Shown here piece after piece: positions 7,341 through 17,977 of a stretch of DNA of 64,000 bases (its first letter is position 1; the number at the start of each line of letters is the position of its first letter). Below the pieces are notes generated by a model. It ran no database searches and was not told the DNA's origin. It worked only from the letters and a program-made list of their open reading frames with translations. The translations under genes were made by a program, and so were the position numbers. The stretch lies in assembly GCF_016901035.1 (NCBI RefSeq), contig NZ_JAFEUF010000005.1, positions 1 to 64,000 on the forward strand, given 5' to 3'. Source of the stretch: Streptomyces durocortorensis (lineage in GTDB: Bacteria; Actinomycetota; Actinomycetes; Streptomycetales; Streptomycetaceae).

Positions 7341-8585
7341 ATGCCATTCGCCGTCTACGTCCTCGGGCTCGCGGTCTTCGCCCAGGGCACTTCCGAGTTC
7401 ATGCTGTCCGGGCTGCTCTCCGGCATCGCCGCCGACCTCGGCGTCTCCCTCTCCGCCGCCGGCCTCCTCACCTCCGCCTTCGCCATCGGGATGGTCGTCG
7501 GCGCACCCCTCATGGCGCTCGCCGGCCGGAACTGGCCGCGCCGCCGCGCCCTGCTGCTCTTCCTCGCGGTGTTCATCGCCGTTCATGTCGTCGGGGCTCT
7601 CACTCCGCACTACGGCGTGCTGCTCGCGACCCGTTTCGTCGGAGCCCTCGCCAACGCGGGCTTCTGGGCGGTCGCCCTGAGCACCGCCGTCGCGATGGTC
7701 CCCGACCGGCTCAAGGGCCGAGCCACCGCCGTGGTGGTCGGCGGCGTGACGATCGCCTGCGTGGTGGGCGTACCGGCCGGCGCGGTGCTGGGGGAGCGGT
7801 GGGGGTGGCGGTCGGCCTTCTGGGCGGTCGCGGTCGTCTCGCTGCCGGCCGTCCTCGCGGTCCTGCGCTCCATCCCGGGCGGGCGGGGTACGGGCGTGGC
7901 CGCCGTTCCCGTACCCGTACGGGACGAACTGCGCGCGCTGACCGGGCCCCTGCTGCGGCCGGTCCTGCTCACGATGGCCCTGGTGCAGGGGGCGACCTTC
8001 TGCGCGTTCTCCTACCTGGAGCCGCTCCTCACCCGGGAGGCGGGCCTCGGCGCGGGGTGGGTGCCGGTGGGCCTGGCGCTCTTCGGGGCGGGCGCGTTCG
8101 CCGGGGTCACGGTGGCGGGCCGGTTCGCCGACGCCCGCCCGGTGGCCGTCGTGGGCACGGGCATGGCCGCCCTCGCCCTCGGCTGGGCCGCGCTCGCCCT
8201 GGCGGCGGGCAGCCCGGTGTCCGCCCTGGTGCTGCTCGCGCTCCTCGGCCTCTTCGCCTGCGGTACGGGCACCGCGCTGATCACCCGGGTCCTGGGCCTC
8301 GCCCCCGGGGCCCCGACGCTGGCCGGGGCCTTCTCGACGACCGCGTTCAACCTGGGGGCGGCGGTGGGCCCGTGGGCGGGAGGCCTGGCCCTGGACGCCG
8401 GGTTCGGCTACCGGGCGCCGGTCTGGGTGAGCGCCCTGCTGATGGTCCTGGCGCTGCTCGTCGCCGCGACGACGACGGCGAAGGGGGGCCGCCCCCGAGC
8501 GGGGGAGCGGCGGCCCTCAGCCGTGCACCGGTGCGCCCGGAGGCGCGGCGGGTCGCCGGGCGGACACCCGGGGAACCGCTTGTGA
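7341..8585 (+). CDS. Cmx/CmrA-type MFS drug efflux transporter
   Basis: A 414-residue 12-helix major facilitator transporter. The N-terminus MPFAVYVLGLAVFAQGTSEF and the next segment with GLLTSAFAIGMVVGAPLMA closely match chloramphenicol exporters of the Cmx/CmlR group in Streptomyces and Corynebacterium; TSEFMLSGLL and the loop motif RRRALL are also present. It should export phenicol-like drugs by proton antiport. ATG 7341 follows AAGGGG. The frame stays open upstream but similarity begins here. The last ~32 codons run through a strong hairpin and read as low-complexity basic sequence, so the C-terminal tail is probably not conserved. Phenicol specificity is inferred. Confidence 0.85.
   Translation: MPFAVYVLGLAVFAQGTSEFMLSGLLSGIAADLGVSLSAAGLLTSAFAIGMVVGAPLMALAGRNWPRRRALLLFLAVFIAVHVVGALTPHYGVLLATRFVGALANAGFWAVALSTAVAMVPDRLKGRATAVVVGGVTIACVVGVPAGAVLGERWGWRSAFWAVAVVSLPAVLAVLRSIPGGRGTGVAAVPVPVRDELRALTGPLLRPVLLTMALVQGATFCAFSYLEPLLTREAGLGAGWVPVGLALFGAGAFAGVTVAGRFADARPVAVVGTGMAALALGWAALALAAGSPVSALVLLALLGLFACGTGTALITRVLGLAPGAPTLAGAFSTTAFNLGAAVGPWAGGLALDAGFGYRAPVWVSALLMVLALLVAATTTAKGGRPRAGERRPSAVHRCARRRGGSPGGHPGNRL
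8486..8516 (+). terminator. Hairpin in the 3' end of the efflux gene
   Basis: GGGCCGCC at 8486-8493 pairs with GGCGGCCC at 8509-8516, with an inner CCC/GGG extension. It lies before the annotated stop at 8585 and between two convergent genes, so it probably ends transcription from both sides. Confidence 0.6.
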
Positions 8586-8586
8586 A

Positions 8587-9447
8587 TCAGAGAACGCGGA
8601 CCGCGCCGGTCGGCCGGTCGTAGTCCATGGAGCGCTGCACCGTGCCGGTGCTGGAGTTCTGCGCACCGACGAACTCGCCGCCGCCGACGTAGATCGCCAC
8701 GTGGTACGCGCTGCCCGCGCCGCCCCAGTACAGGATGTCGCCGGGCTGGAGGTTGTCCAGGGAGACCTGGGTGCCGGCGGTCGACTGCGACTGCGAGACG
8801 CGCGGCAGGTCGATGCCCGCCGTGCGGTAGGCGGCCTGGACCAGGCCCGAGCAGTCCCACGCGTTCGGGCCGGTGCCGCCGGAGACGTACGCGTCGCCGA
8901 CCTGGGCCTTGGCGAACGCCACGATGGAGGCGGCGGAACCGCTCACGTTCGAGGAGGAGGAGGAGGAGGAGGAGGACGGGGCGGAGGCGGAGCTGCCGCA
9001 GCCCGAGGAGCCGGCGGAGCCGCTGAGCGTCGTGCGCTCGGAGGTCCGGGAGGCGCGCTCGGCGCGCTCCTCGGCCTCCGCCTCGGCCTTGGCCTTGGCG
9101 GCGGCTTCGGCCTTCTTCTTGGCCTCCGCCTTGCGAACGGCCTCGGCGTGGGCCTTCTTGGCCGCCTTGGCGGCCTTCTCGGCCGCGGCGTCCTCGTTGG
9201 CCTGCGTCTCCAGGTCGAGGGCGACCTGTTGCGTGGCCTGTGCGGAGGCGGCCACAGCGGTGGAGATGCCGGACGTGATGGTGGGCATCTCGATCGTCTG
9301 GGTCACCGGCTCGGCCTGGGCCGGACCGGCGGCACCCGCGACCGCGATGGTGCTGAGGACGCCACCGGCAACTCCGGCCCGCAGCGCCGACTTCGAGGCG
9401 CGCTGACGGGGCTTCCGGTGGCTGGGTATGTGAGCGGTGTGGGACAT
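8587..9447 (-). CDS. Secreted NlpC/P60 family cell wall hydrolase
   Basis: A 286-residue exported peptidoglycan endopeptidase. Residues 1-45 look like a signal peptide (basic start, hydrophobic core, then GPAQAEP cleavage region). An Ala/Lys/Glu-rich coiled coil fills about 75-135, followed by a Ser-rich linker with nine consecutive Ser. The C-terminal NlpC/P60 domain has the catalytic Cys in NAWDCSGLVQAAY, the His in YHVAIYVGGG, and LQPGDILYW. ATG 9447 is where the family N-terminus starts, although no clear ribosome binding site precedes it. Next to nuoA it is divergent, as is common in Streptomyces. It should cleave stem peptides. Confidence 0.9.
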   Translation of the reverse strand: MSHTAHIPSHRKPRQRASKSALRAGVAGGVLSTIAVAGAAGPAQAEPVTQTIEMPTITSGISTAVAASAQATQQVALDLETQANEDAAAEKAAKAAKKAHAEAVRKAEAKKKAEAAAKAKAEAEAEERAERASRTSERTTLSGSAGSSGCGSSASAPSSSSSSSSSNVSGSAASIVAFAKAQVGDAYVSGGTGPNAWDCSGLVQAAYRTAGIDLPRVSQSQSTAGTQVSLDNLQPGDILYWGGAGSAYHVAIYVGGGEFVGAQNSSTGTVQRSMDYDRPTGAVRVL

Positions 9448-10106
9448 GGGTACTAGCGCTATCAGGGCTGTAGGGCTCCCATCAAGAAACGTGTGTTGCG
9501 ACACAGTTACGTTCGGAATCTGTGAATCCGCTTTTTGGGCGCCTTTATTGACGCCGTAACGGGCAAAACGGGCAGCGGCGATCAGGCCCGTGATCACTGC
9601 CTTTCGGTAATACGCCCGAATTGCCCGTCGCTTACCATCCGTTCACACCGATGGCCAAGCCCGGTTCCCTGGGGTGCGGGACTCAGTGGCGCAGGTCACA
9701 GTGTGGGCACATCCGGACAGGCAACCCTCGCGGCCGCGTCGCGCGTGGGGGTGCGAGGCCGGACCGGAGTGCGGGGCGTCGCCGAGGCGCCCGATCCGGA
9801 AGTTCGTGAATGCGCGCACATGTCCCCATCGGTCCTCGCCGCCCCTCGTCCGGGTGACCGCCGAGGCCGGCCGACGCCCATATCACCTCGGGGGAGTCCA
9901 CCGCCAATTTGCTTGTAGGGGCCTTCGATTGATACCGCCGCACGCCTTTGACCAGCGGTAACACCATCGAATGTCACGTCTCGTGATCACTCGGCCGCTT
10001 CGCGTGCGAAGATCACCGCTCATACGACTTCATGATCCTTCGTCAGGTGGTGGAGATCACAAAGACGTTGTCGTACCCCGTGTCGCAGATCACAGGGGAC
10101 CAGGCA

Positions 10107-10112
10107 TAGGAT
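10107..10112 (+). promoter_or_regulatory. Candidate -10 element of the nuo promoter
   Basis: TAGGAT, a good match to the TANNNT used by the main streptomycete sigma factor, lies 16 nt before the Rex-like site. No good TTGAC-type -35 is seen 17-18 nt upstream, so the call is tentative. Confidence 0.4.
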
Positions 10113-10127
10113 GCGGGGCAGTCGGGC

Positions 10128-10145
10128 TTGTGAACTGCCTCACAT
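10128..10145. promoter_or_regulatory. Rex operator (ROP-like site) upstream of nuoA
   Basis: TTGTGAA, four bases, then CTCACAT. The Streptomyces Rex consensus is TTGTGAA-N4-TTCACAA; the left half matches 7 of 7 and the right half 5 of 7. It lies about 80 nt upstream of nuoA and just downstream of a candidate -10 box, where a repressor would block transcription. Rex senses NADH/NAD+, and a Rex site ahead of nuo has been reported in Streptomyces coelicolor. Confidence 0.75.
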
Positions 10146-10224
10146 GTGCACGATCTTGGTGAGGTGGCGAGCCGGTCGCCCGATGCGGTCCAAAGGTCAA
10201 GGACGACTGGAAGGAGCGAGGAGC

Positions 10225-10584
10225 GTGAATGCCTACGCGCCCATCCTCGTGCTCGGCGCCCTCGGGGCAGGGTTTGCGATCTTCTCCGTGGTCATGGCCA
10301 CGCTTATCGGCCCCAAGCGCTACAACCGGGCAAAGCTCGAAGCGTACGAGTGCGGTATCGAACCCACCCCGACTCCGGCCGGTGGCGGCCGCTTTCCCAT
10401 CAAGTACTACCTGACGGCGATGCTGTTCATCGTCTTCGACATCGAGATCGTCTTCCTCTATCCCTGGGCGGTCTCCTTCGACGCCCTGGGGATCTTCGGG
10501 CTCGTGGAGATGCTGCTCTTCGTGCTCACCGTCTTCGTCGCCTACGCGTATGTATGGCGTCGCGGCGGCCTGGAATGGGACTGA
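10225..10584 (+). CDS. nuoA: NADH-quinone oxidoreductase subunit A
   Basis: A 119-residue membrane subunit of complex I with three transmembrane helices. The family signature KLEAYECGIEPTPTP, with the conserved Glu and Cys, sits after helix 1, and FPIKYYLTAMLFIVFDIEIVFLYPW forms helix 2 with its acidic residues (quoted in parts: IKYYLTA, FDIEIVFLYPW). GTG 10225 was chosen because GGAAGGAG is 7-10 nt upstream and the mature N-terminus MNAYAPIL fits the family. First gene of the nuo operon, 18 nt before nuoB, downstream of the Rex-like site. Confidence 0.96.
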   Translation: MNAYAPILVLGALGAGFAIFSVVMATLIGPKRYNRAKLEAYECGIEPTPTPAGGGRFPIKYYLTAMLFIVFDIEIVFLYPWAVSFDALGIFGLVEMLLFVLTVFVAYAYVWRRGGLEWD

Positions 10585-10602
10585 GGGGCTGAGGGGCACA
10601 CC

Positions 10603-11157
10603 ATGGGACTCGAAGAAAAACTGCCGAGCGGCTTCGTTCTGACCACGGTCGAGCAGGCCGCGGGCTGGGTGCGGAAGTCCTCCGTCTTCCCGGCCACGTT
10701 CGGACTGGCCTGCTGCGCCATCGAGATGATGACGACCGGCGCGGGGCGCTACGACCTGGCCCGGTTCGGGATGGAGGTCTTCCGCGGATCGCCGCGGCAG
10801 GCGGACCTGATGATCGTCGCGGGCCGGGTGAGCCAGAAGATGGCGCCCGTCCTGCGGCAGGTCTACGACCAGATGCCGAATCCCAAGTGGGTCATTTCCA
10901 TGGGGGTTTGCGCGTCATCGGGTGGAATGTTCAACAATTACGCCATTGTGCAGGGTGTTGATCACATTGTCCCGGTCGATATCTATTTGCCGGGTTGTCC
11001 GCCCCGCCCCGAGATGCTGCTGGACGCCATCCTCAAGCTCCACCAGAAGATCCAGGACGGCAAGCTCGGGGTCAACGCGGAGGAGGCCGCCCGCGAGGCG
11101 GAGGAAGCGGCCCTCAAGGCACTGCCCCTGATCGAGATGAAGGGGCTCCTGCGGTGA
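10603..11157 (+). CDS. nuoB: NADH-quinone oxidoreductase subunit B (N2 cluster)
   Basis: A 184-residue peripheral-arm subunit that carries the last iron-sulfur cluster, N2, next to the quinone site. All four cluster ligands are present: the adjacent C37-C38 (LACCAIEMM), C103 (GVCASSGG) and C132 (PGCPPRPE). The C-terminus ends in an Ala/Glu-rich extension typical of actinobacterial copies. GTGA overlap couples it to nuoC. Confidence 0.97.
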   Translation: MGLEEKLPSGFVLTTVEQAAGWVRKSSVFPATFGLACCAIEMMTTGAGRYDLARFGMEVFRGSPRQADLMIVAGRVSQKMAPVLRQVYDQMPNPKWVISMGVCASSGGMFNNYAIVQGVDHIVPVDIYLPGCPPRPEMLLDAILKLHQKIQDGKLGVNAEEAAREAEEAALKALPLIEMKGLLR

Positions 11158-11884
11158 CCGAGAACCCCAAGGCCAACGGCGGCGAGCAGAACGGCAACGC
11201 CGTACCCGCCCCGCGCGACACCGGCGGCGAGGTCATCCGCGTCCGCAAGGGCATGTTCGGCGCCAACAACGGCGGCGACACCTCCGGCTACGGCGGCCTC
11301 GTCCGCACCGTCACCCTGCCGGGAGCCGCCTCCCGGCCGTACGGCGGCTGGTTCGACGAGGTGGCCGACGAGCTCGAAGGGGCCCTGGAGGAACAGGACC
11401 TGCTCCCCTCCAACGCCATCGAGAAGACCGTCGTCGACCGCGACGAGCTGACCTTCCACATCGCCCGCGAGCACCTGGTCCAGGTCGCCCGCACCCTGCG
11501 CGACGACCCCGCCCTGCGCTTCGAACTCTGTACGGGCGTGAGCGGCGTCCACTTCCTCGGCGACAAGGGCCGCGAGCTGCACGCCGTCTACCACCTGCGC
11601 TCGCTCACCCACGGCCGGCTGATCCGGCTGGAGGTGTCCGCACCGGACAGCGACCCGCACATCCCGTCGCTCGTCGAGATCTACCCGACCAACGACTGGC
11701 ACGAGCGCGAGGCGTACGACTTCTTCGGGCTCGTCTTCGACGGGCACCCGGCCCTGACCCGGATCATGATGCCGGACGACTGGCAGGGCTTCCCGCAGCG
11801 CAAGGACTACCCGCTCGGCGGCATCGCCGTCGAGTACAAGGGCGCCCAGATCCCGGCTCCGGACCAGCGGAGGTCGTACTCCTG

Positions 11885-11885
<1 letters not shown>
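11154..11885 (+). CDS. nuoC: NADH-quinone oxidoreductase subunit C
   Basis: A 243-residue peripheral-arm subunit (30-kDa family). Residues 1-75 are a low-complexity N-terminal extension (NGGEQNGN and so on) found in actinobacteria. The conserved core ends with [40 protein letters not shown], recognised here from EREAYDFFG and [11 protein letters not shown] 11154 overlaps the nuoB stop by four bases, and the frame open further upstream is the shadow of nuoB. It overlaps nuoD by one base (TGATG). Confidence 0.96.
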
Positions 11886-13203
<1,318 letters not shown>

Positions 13204-13207
<4 letters not shown>

Positions 13208-14091
13208 CCACCTCACGCCAAGACGTCAGTCTGGGGATGCCGCAGCTCCCCGCCACCCCCTACCCGGCCGAGGTACGCGCCCGGCTCGACGCGGACGCCA
13301 AGGAGGTGGTCGCCCGCTACCCCGGCAGCCGCTCCGCCCTCCTGCCGCTGCTGCACCTCGTGCAGTCCGAGGAGGGATACGTCTCCCGTACGGGCATGGC
13401 CTTCTGCGCCGAGACGCTCGACCTCACCACCGCCGAGGTCACCGCCGTCGCCACCTTCTACTCCATGTACCGGCGCAGGCCGAGCGGGGACTACCAGGTC
13501 GGCGTCTGCACCAACACCCTGTGCGCGGTCATGGGCGGCGACGCCATCTTCGACACGCTCAAGGAGCACCTCGGCGTCGGCAACAACGAGACCACCGAGG
13601 ACGGCAAGGTCACCCTCGAACACATCGAGTGCAACGCCGCCTGCGACTTCGCACCCGTCGTGATGGTCAACTGGGAGTTCTTCGACAACCAGACGCCCGA
13701 GAGCGCCACGCAACTCGTGGACGACCTGATCGCCGGCCGCACCGTCGAGCCCACCCGCGGCGCTCCCCTCTGCTCGTACAAGGACACCGCCCGCATCCTG
13801 GCCGGCTTCCCCGACGAGCGCCCCGGCGCCGTCGAGGCCACCGGCGGCGCGGGCCCCGCCTCGCTGATCGGGCTGAAGCTCGCCAAGGGCGAGGCGCTCC
13901 CGAAGGCGCGCGTGGTCTCCCCGCGTGCCGGACAGCCCGAGGACGCGCGACCCCAGGACGGGCAGCCGCACGACGCGCAGGTCCACGATCCTTCGCCGAC
14001 CGAGCGCCTCAGCTCGCACGACGCACCGCAGCAGACCTCGGCCTCCGACCCGGAGCACCCGGCCGGGCCCGCAGCCGAGGAGGGGGAGTGA
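13204..14091 (+). CDS. nuoE: NADH-quinone oxidoreductase subunit E (2Fe-2S)
   Basis: A 295-residue 24-kDa subunit binding cluster N1a. The thioredoxin-like 2Fe-2S fold has its ligands in VCTNTLCAV and [11 protein letters not shown]. Residues after about 200 form a Pro/Asp/Gln-rich tail with repeated short motifs ([14 protein letters not shown]), longer than in Proteobacteria and likely disordered. GTG 13204 overlaps the nuoD stop by four bases; it overlaps nuoF by one base. Confidence 0.95.
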
Positions 14092-15470
14092 TGACCTTGG
14101 CCGCCGAGATCGACCACAACGGGACGAGCCCCGAGAAGCTGCTCGCCCCCGTCCTCTCGTCCTTCTGGGACCAGCCCGAGTCCTGGACGCTGGACACCTA
14201 CCGCCGCCACGAGGGCTACGAGGGCCTGCGCAAGGCGCTGGCCATGGACCCCGACGACCTCATCGCGTACGTCAAGGACTCCGGTCTGCGCGGCCGCGGT
14301 GGCGCGGGCTTCCCCACCGGGATGAAGTGGCAGTTCATCCCGCAGGGCGATGGCAAACCGCACTATCTGGTGGTCAACGCCGACGAGTCGGAGCCGGGGA
14401 CCTGCAAGGACATCCCGCTCCTCTTCGCGAACCCGCACAGCCTCATCGAGGGCATCGTGATCGCCTGTTACGCGATCCGTTCGTCTCACGCGTTCATCTA
14501 TCTGCGCGGTGAGGTCGTCCCCGTGCTGCGACGACTGCACGAGGCCGTACGAGAGGCGTACGAGGCGGGTTATCTGGGGACGAACATCCTGGGTTCAGGA
14601 CTCGATCTGGAACTCACGGTGCACGCGGGCGCAGGTGCGTACATCTGTGGTGAGGAAACCGCGCTGCTCGACTCTCTCGAAGGACGGCGTGGCCAGCCCC
14701 GGCTGCGGCCCCCCTTCCCTGCGGTCGCCGGTCTGTACGCCTGTCCCACTGTGGTGAACAACGTCGAGTCCATCGCGTCGGTTCCCGCGATTCTGAACAA
14801 GGGCAAGGACTGGTTCAAGTCGATGGGCAGCGAGAAGTCCCCGGGCTTCACGCTCTACTCGCTCAGCGGCCACGTCACCAGCCCCGGCCAGTACGAGGCC
14901 CCGCTCGGCATCACGCTCCGCCAGCTCCTCGACATGAGCGGCGGCATGCGGGCAGGCCACCGGCTGAAGTTCTGGACGCCGGGCGGCTCCTCCACCCCGA
15001 TGTTCACCGAGGAGCACCTCGACGTCCCCCTCGACTACGAGGGCGTCGGCGCCGCCGGATCCATGCTCGGCACCAAGGCGCTCCAGTGCTTCGACGAGAC
15101 GACCTGCGTCGTGCGGGCCGTCACCCGCTGGACCGAGTTCTACGCCCACGAGTCCTGCGGCAAGTGCACACCCTGCCGCGAAGGCACGTACTGGCTGGTC
15201 CAGTTGCTCCGCGACATCGAGGCCGGCAAGGGCGAGATGGCCGACCTCGACAAGCTCAACGACATCGCCGACAACATCAACGGCAAGTCGTTCTGCGCGC
15301 TCGGCGACGGCGCGGCCTCGCCGATCTTCTCCTCGCTCAAGTACTTCCGCGAGGAGTACGAGCAGCACATCACCGGCAAGGGCTGCCCCTTCGACCCCGC
15401 CCGGTCCACGGCCTGGGCCGACGACAAGAACACCGACGGCAAGAACGCTCACCGGGGGGTGAACGCATGA
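14091..15470 (+). CDS. nuoF: NADH-quinone oxidoreductase subunit F (FMN, NADH site)
   Basis: A 459-residue catalytic subunit where NADH hands electrons to FMN. The NADH/FMN loop [13 protein letters not shown] is near residue 68, with the FMN/NAD contact region [12 protein letters not shown] and [14 protein letters not shown]. The N3 4Fe-4S cluster ligands are in [11 protein letters not shown], with the fourth Cys in [11 protein letters not shown] 14091 overlaps the nuoE stop; a GTG one codon upstream is equivalent. Codon use near 14460-14760 has more A/T third positions than its neighbours, but the protein is intact. Confidence 0.97.
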   Translation: MTLAAEIDHNGTSPEKLLAPVLSSFWDQPESWTLDTYRRHEGYEGLRKALAMDPDDLIAYVKDSGLRGRGGAGFPTGMKWQFIPQGDGKPHYLVVNADESEPGTCKDIPLLFANPHSLIEGIVIACYAIRSSHAFIYLRGEVVPVLRRLHEAVREAYEAGYLGTNILGSGLDLELTVHAGAGAYICGEETALLDSLEGRRGQPRLRPPFPAVAGLYACPTVVNNVESIASVPAILNKGKDWFKSMGSEKSPGFTLYSLSGHVTSPGQYEAPLGITLRQLLDMSGGMRAGHRLKFWTPGGSSTPMFTEEHLDVPLDYEGVGAAGSMLGTKALQCFDETTCVVRAVTRWTEFYAHESCGKCTPCREGTYWLVQLLRDIEAGKGEMADLDKLNDIADNINGKSFCALGDGAASPIFSSLKYFREEYEQHITGKGCPFDPARSTAWADDKNTDGKNAHRGVNA

Positions 15471-17977
15471 CAGTCACCACGAGTGCGCCCTCCGGGGGCG
15501 GCGAGGCGGCGGTTCCGCCCGAGGACCTGGTCACGCTGACCATCGACGGCATCGAGATCAGCGTCCCCAAGGGGACCTTGGTCATCCGGGCCGCCGAACT
15601 CCTCGGCATCGAGATCCCGCGCTTCTGCGACCACCCGCTCCTCGACCCGGCCGGCGCCTGCCGCCAGTGCATCGTCGAGGTCGAGGGCCAGCGCAAGCCG
15701 ATGGCCTCCTGCACCATCACCTGCACCGACGGCATGGTCGTCAAGTCGCAGATCACCTCTCCTGTCGCCGAGAAGGCGCAGAAGGGCGTGATGGAGCTGC
15801 TGCTGATCAACCACCCGCTGGACTGCCCCGTCTGCGACAAGGGCGGCGAGTGCCCGCTCCAGAACCAGGCGATGTCGCACGGCGACGCCGACTCCCGCTT
15901 CGACGGCAAGAAGCGGACCTTCGAGAAGCCCGTCCCGATCTCCACCCAGGTGCTGCTGGACCGTGAGCGGTGCGTGCTCTGCGCGCGCTGCACCCGGTTC
16001 TCCAACCAGGTGGCGGGCGACCCGATGATCGAGCTGATCGAGCGCGGCGCGCTCCAGCAGGTCGGCACCGGCGAGGGCGACCCCTTCGAGTCGTACTTCT
16101 CCGGCAACACCATCCAGATCTGCCCGGTCGGCGCGCTGACCTCGGCGGCGTACCGGTTCCGCTCCCGCCCCTTCGACCTGGTCTCCACCCCCTCGGTGTG
16201 CGAGCAGTGCTCGGGCGGCTGCGGGACGCGCACCGACCACCGGCGCGGCAAGGTCATGCGGCGCCTCGCGGCCAACGAGCCCGAGGTCAACGAGGAGTGG
16301 ATCTGCGACAAGGGGAGGTTCGGCTTCCGTTACGCCCAGCAGCGTGACCGGCTCACCACCCCGCTGGTCCGCAACGCCGACGGCGAGCTGGAGCCGGCGA
16401 GCTGGCCCGAGGCGCTGGAAGCCGCGGCGGCCGGACTCCTCGCCGCCCGCGGCCGTACCGGCGTCCTCACCGGTGGCCGGCTGACCGTCGAGGACTCCTA
16501 CGCGTACAGCAAGTTCGCCCGGGTCGCCCTCGACACCAACGACATCGACTTCCGCTCCCGCGTCCACAGCGCCGAGGAGGCCGACTTCCTGGCCGCCCGC
16601 GTCGCCGGACGCGGCCGGGACCTCGACGGCGAGGGCGTCACGTACACCGCGCTGGAGAAGGCCCCCGCGGTCCTCCTCGTCGGGTTCGAGTCCGAGGAGG
16701 AGGCCCCCGGCGTCTTCCTCCGGCTGCGCAAGGCCCACCGCAAGAGCGGCCAGAAGACCTTCGCGCTCGCCTCGCACGCCACCCGGGGCCTGGTGAAGGC
16801 GGGCGGCACCCTGCTGCCCGCCGCCCCCGGCACCGAGACCGAATGGCTCGACGCGCTCGCGGGCGGCGTCGGCCTGGAAGCCGAAGGAGCCGCGGCCGCC
16901 GAGGCGTTGCGCGCCGAGCACTCCCTGATCATCGTCGGGGAACGGCTCGCGGGCGTGCCCGGAGCACTGTCCGCCGCGATCCGCACCGCCACCGCCACCG
17001 GCGCACGCCTGGTGTGGATTCCGCGCCGGGCGGGCGACCGGGGCGCGATCGAGGCGGGCGCGCTCCCCTCGCTGCTGCCCGGCGGCCGTCCGGCCACCGA
17101 CCCGCGCGCCCGCGACGAGGTCGCGGAGCTGTGGCGGCTGGCCGAACTGCCCTCCCGGCACGGCCGCGACACCGGCCAGATCGTCGAGGCCGCGGCCACC
17201 GGCGAACTGGGCGCGCTGCTCGTCGCCGGGGTCGGCGTCGAGGACCTGCCCGACCCCGACCGTGCCCTCCAGGCGCTGAACGAGGTCGGCTTCCTGGTCT
17301 CCCTGGAGCTGCGGCCGAGCGCGGTCACCGCCCGTGCGGACGTGGTCTTCCCGGTCGCCGCCGTCGCGGAGAAGTCCGGCACCTTCCTCAACTGGGAGGG
17401 CCGGGTCCGGATGTTCCAGGCCGCGCTGAAGCCCGAGCAGATGCCCCGGACGCTCGCGCCGACCGACTCCCGGGTGCTGCACATGCTGGCCGACGCCATG
17501 GACGTGCACTTCGCGCTTCCGGACCTGACCGCCGCCCGCCGCGAGCTGGACCGGCTCGGCGGCTGGGAGGGCGGCCACGCGGAGGACCCGCGCGCGGGCG
17601 CACAGCCGCTGCCCCGGCCCGGCGACGGCGAGGCGGTCCTCGCGGGCCACCGCATGCTGCTCGACCTCGGCCGGCTCCAGGAGGGCGACACCGCCCTCGC
17701 CGGAACCCGGCACGCGGCCGTCGCCCGGCTCTCGGCGGTCACCGCCGCCGAGTCCGGCGTCAAGGACGGCGACCTGCTCGCCGTCACCGGACCCGCCGGC
17801 ACCGTCGAACTGCCCCTCGCGGTCACCGACATGCCGGACCGGGTGGTCTGGGTGCCGCTGAACTCGGTGGGACGCGGCATCCCCGCCGACACCGGCGTGA
17901 ACCCGGGCAGCCTGGTACGGATCGGCCCCGCCGCCCCACCGGGAGCACCCGTCGAACCATCGGAGGTACGAGCGTGA
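15467..17977 (+). CDS. nuoG: NADH-quinone oxidoreductase subunit G
   Basis: An 836-residue 75-kDa subunit that wires electrons through several iron-sulfur clusters. Visible ligand sets are [16 protein letters not shown] (2Fe-2S), [17 protein letters not shown] (His-ligated 4Fe-4S), [10 protein letters not shown] with the later CPVGAL (4Fe-4S), and [10 protein letters not shown] with ICDKGRFGF, the extra N7 cluster. From about residue 300 the protein is molybdopterin-oxidoreductase-like without cofactor residues. ATGA overlap with nuoF and GTGA with nuoH. Confidence 0.96.
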   Translation: MTVTTSAPSGGGEAAVPPEDLVTLTIDGIEISVPKGTLVIRAAELLGIEIPRFCDHPLLDPAGACRQCIVEVEGQRKPMASCTITCTDGMVVKSQITSPVAEKAQKGVMELLLINHPLDCPVCDKGGECPLQNQAMSHGDADSRFDGKKRTFEKPVPISTQVLLDRERCVLCARCTRFSNQVAGDPMIELIERGALQQVGTGEGDPFESYFSGNTIQICPVGALTSAAYRFRSRPFDLVSTPSVCEQCSGGCGTRTDHRRGKVMRRLAANEPEVNEEWICDKGRFGFRYAQQRDRLTTPLVRNADGELEPASWPEALEAAAAGLLAARGRTGVLTGGRLTVEDSYAYSKFARVALDTNDIDFRSRVHSAEEADFLAARVAGRGRDLDGEGVTYTALEKAPAVLLVGFESEEEAPGVFLRLRKAHRKSGQKTFALASHATRGLVKAGGTLLPAAPGTETEWLDALAGGVGLEAEGAAAAEALRAEHSLIIVGERLAGVPGALSAAIRTATATGARLVWIPRRAGDRGAIEAGALPSLLPGGRPATDPRARDEVAELWRLAELPSRHGRDTGQIVEAAATGELGALLVAGVGVEDLPDPDRALQALNEVGFLVSLELRPSAVTARADVVFPVAAVAEKSGTFLNWEGRVRMFQAALKPEQMPRTLAPTDSRVLHMLADAMDVHFALPDLTAARRELDRLGGWEGGHAEDPRAGAQPLPRPGDGEAVLAGHRMLLDLGRLQEGDTALAGTRHAAVARLSAVTAAESGVKDGDLLAVTGPAGTVELPLAVTDMPDRVVWVPLNSVGRGIPADTGVNPGSLVRIGPAAPPGAPVEPSEVRA

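Larger units (their letters stand above)
9448..10224. other. 777-nt divergent intergenic region between NlpC/P60 and nuoA
   Basis: No protein gene is supported. On the minus strand it forms the long leader of the hydrolase gene: about 9655-9690 reads AGGGAACC, then after 13 nt GGTGTGAAC, which is reminiscent of but does not match the c-di-AMP riboswitch. A CGTAAC element near 9511 on that strand could be part of an ECF-type promoter. On the plus strand the last 120 nt hold the nuo promoter region and a Rex-like site. GC content drops locally, as expected for regulatory DNA. Confidence 0.5.

Noticed and set aside
9880-9960. Possible riboswitch on the plus strand before nuoA (GGGGAGTCCACCGCC region)
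   Set aside because: No known class fits, no strong stems, and it lies about 270 nt upstream of the gene beyond the likely promoter.
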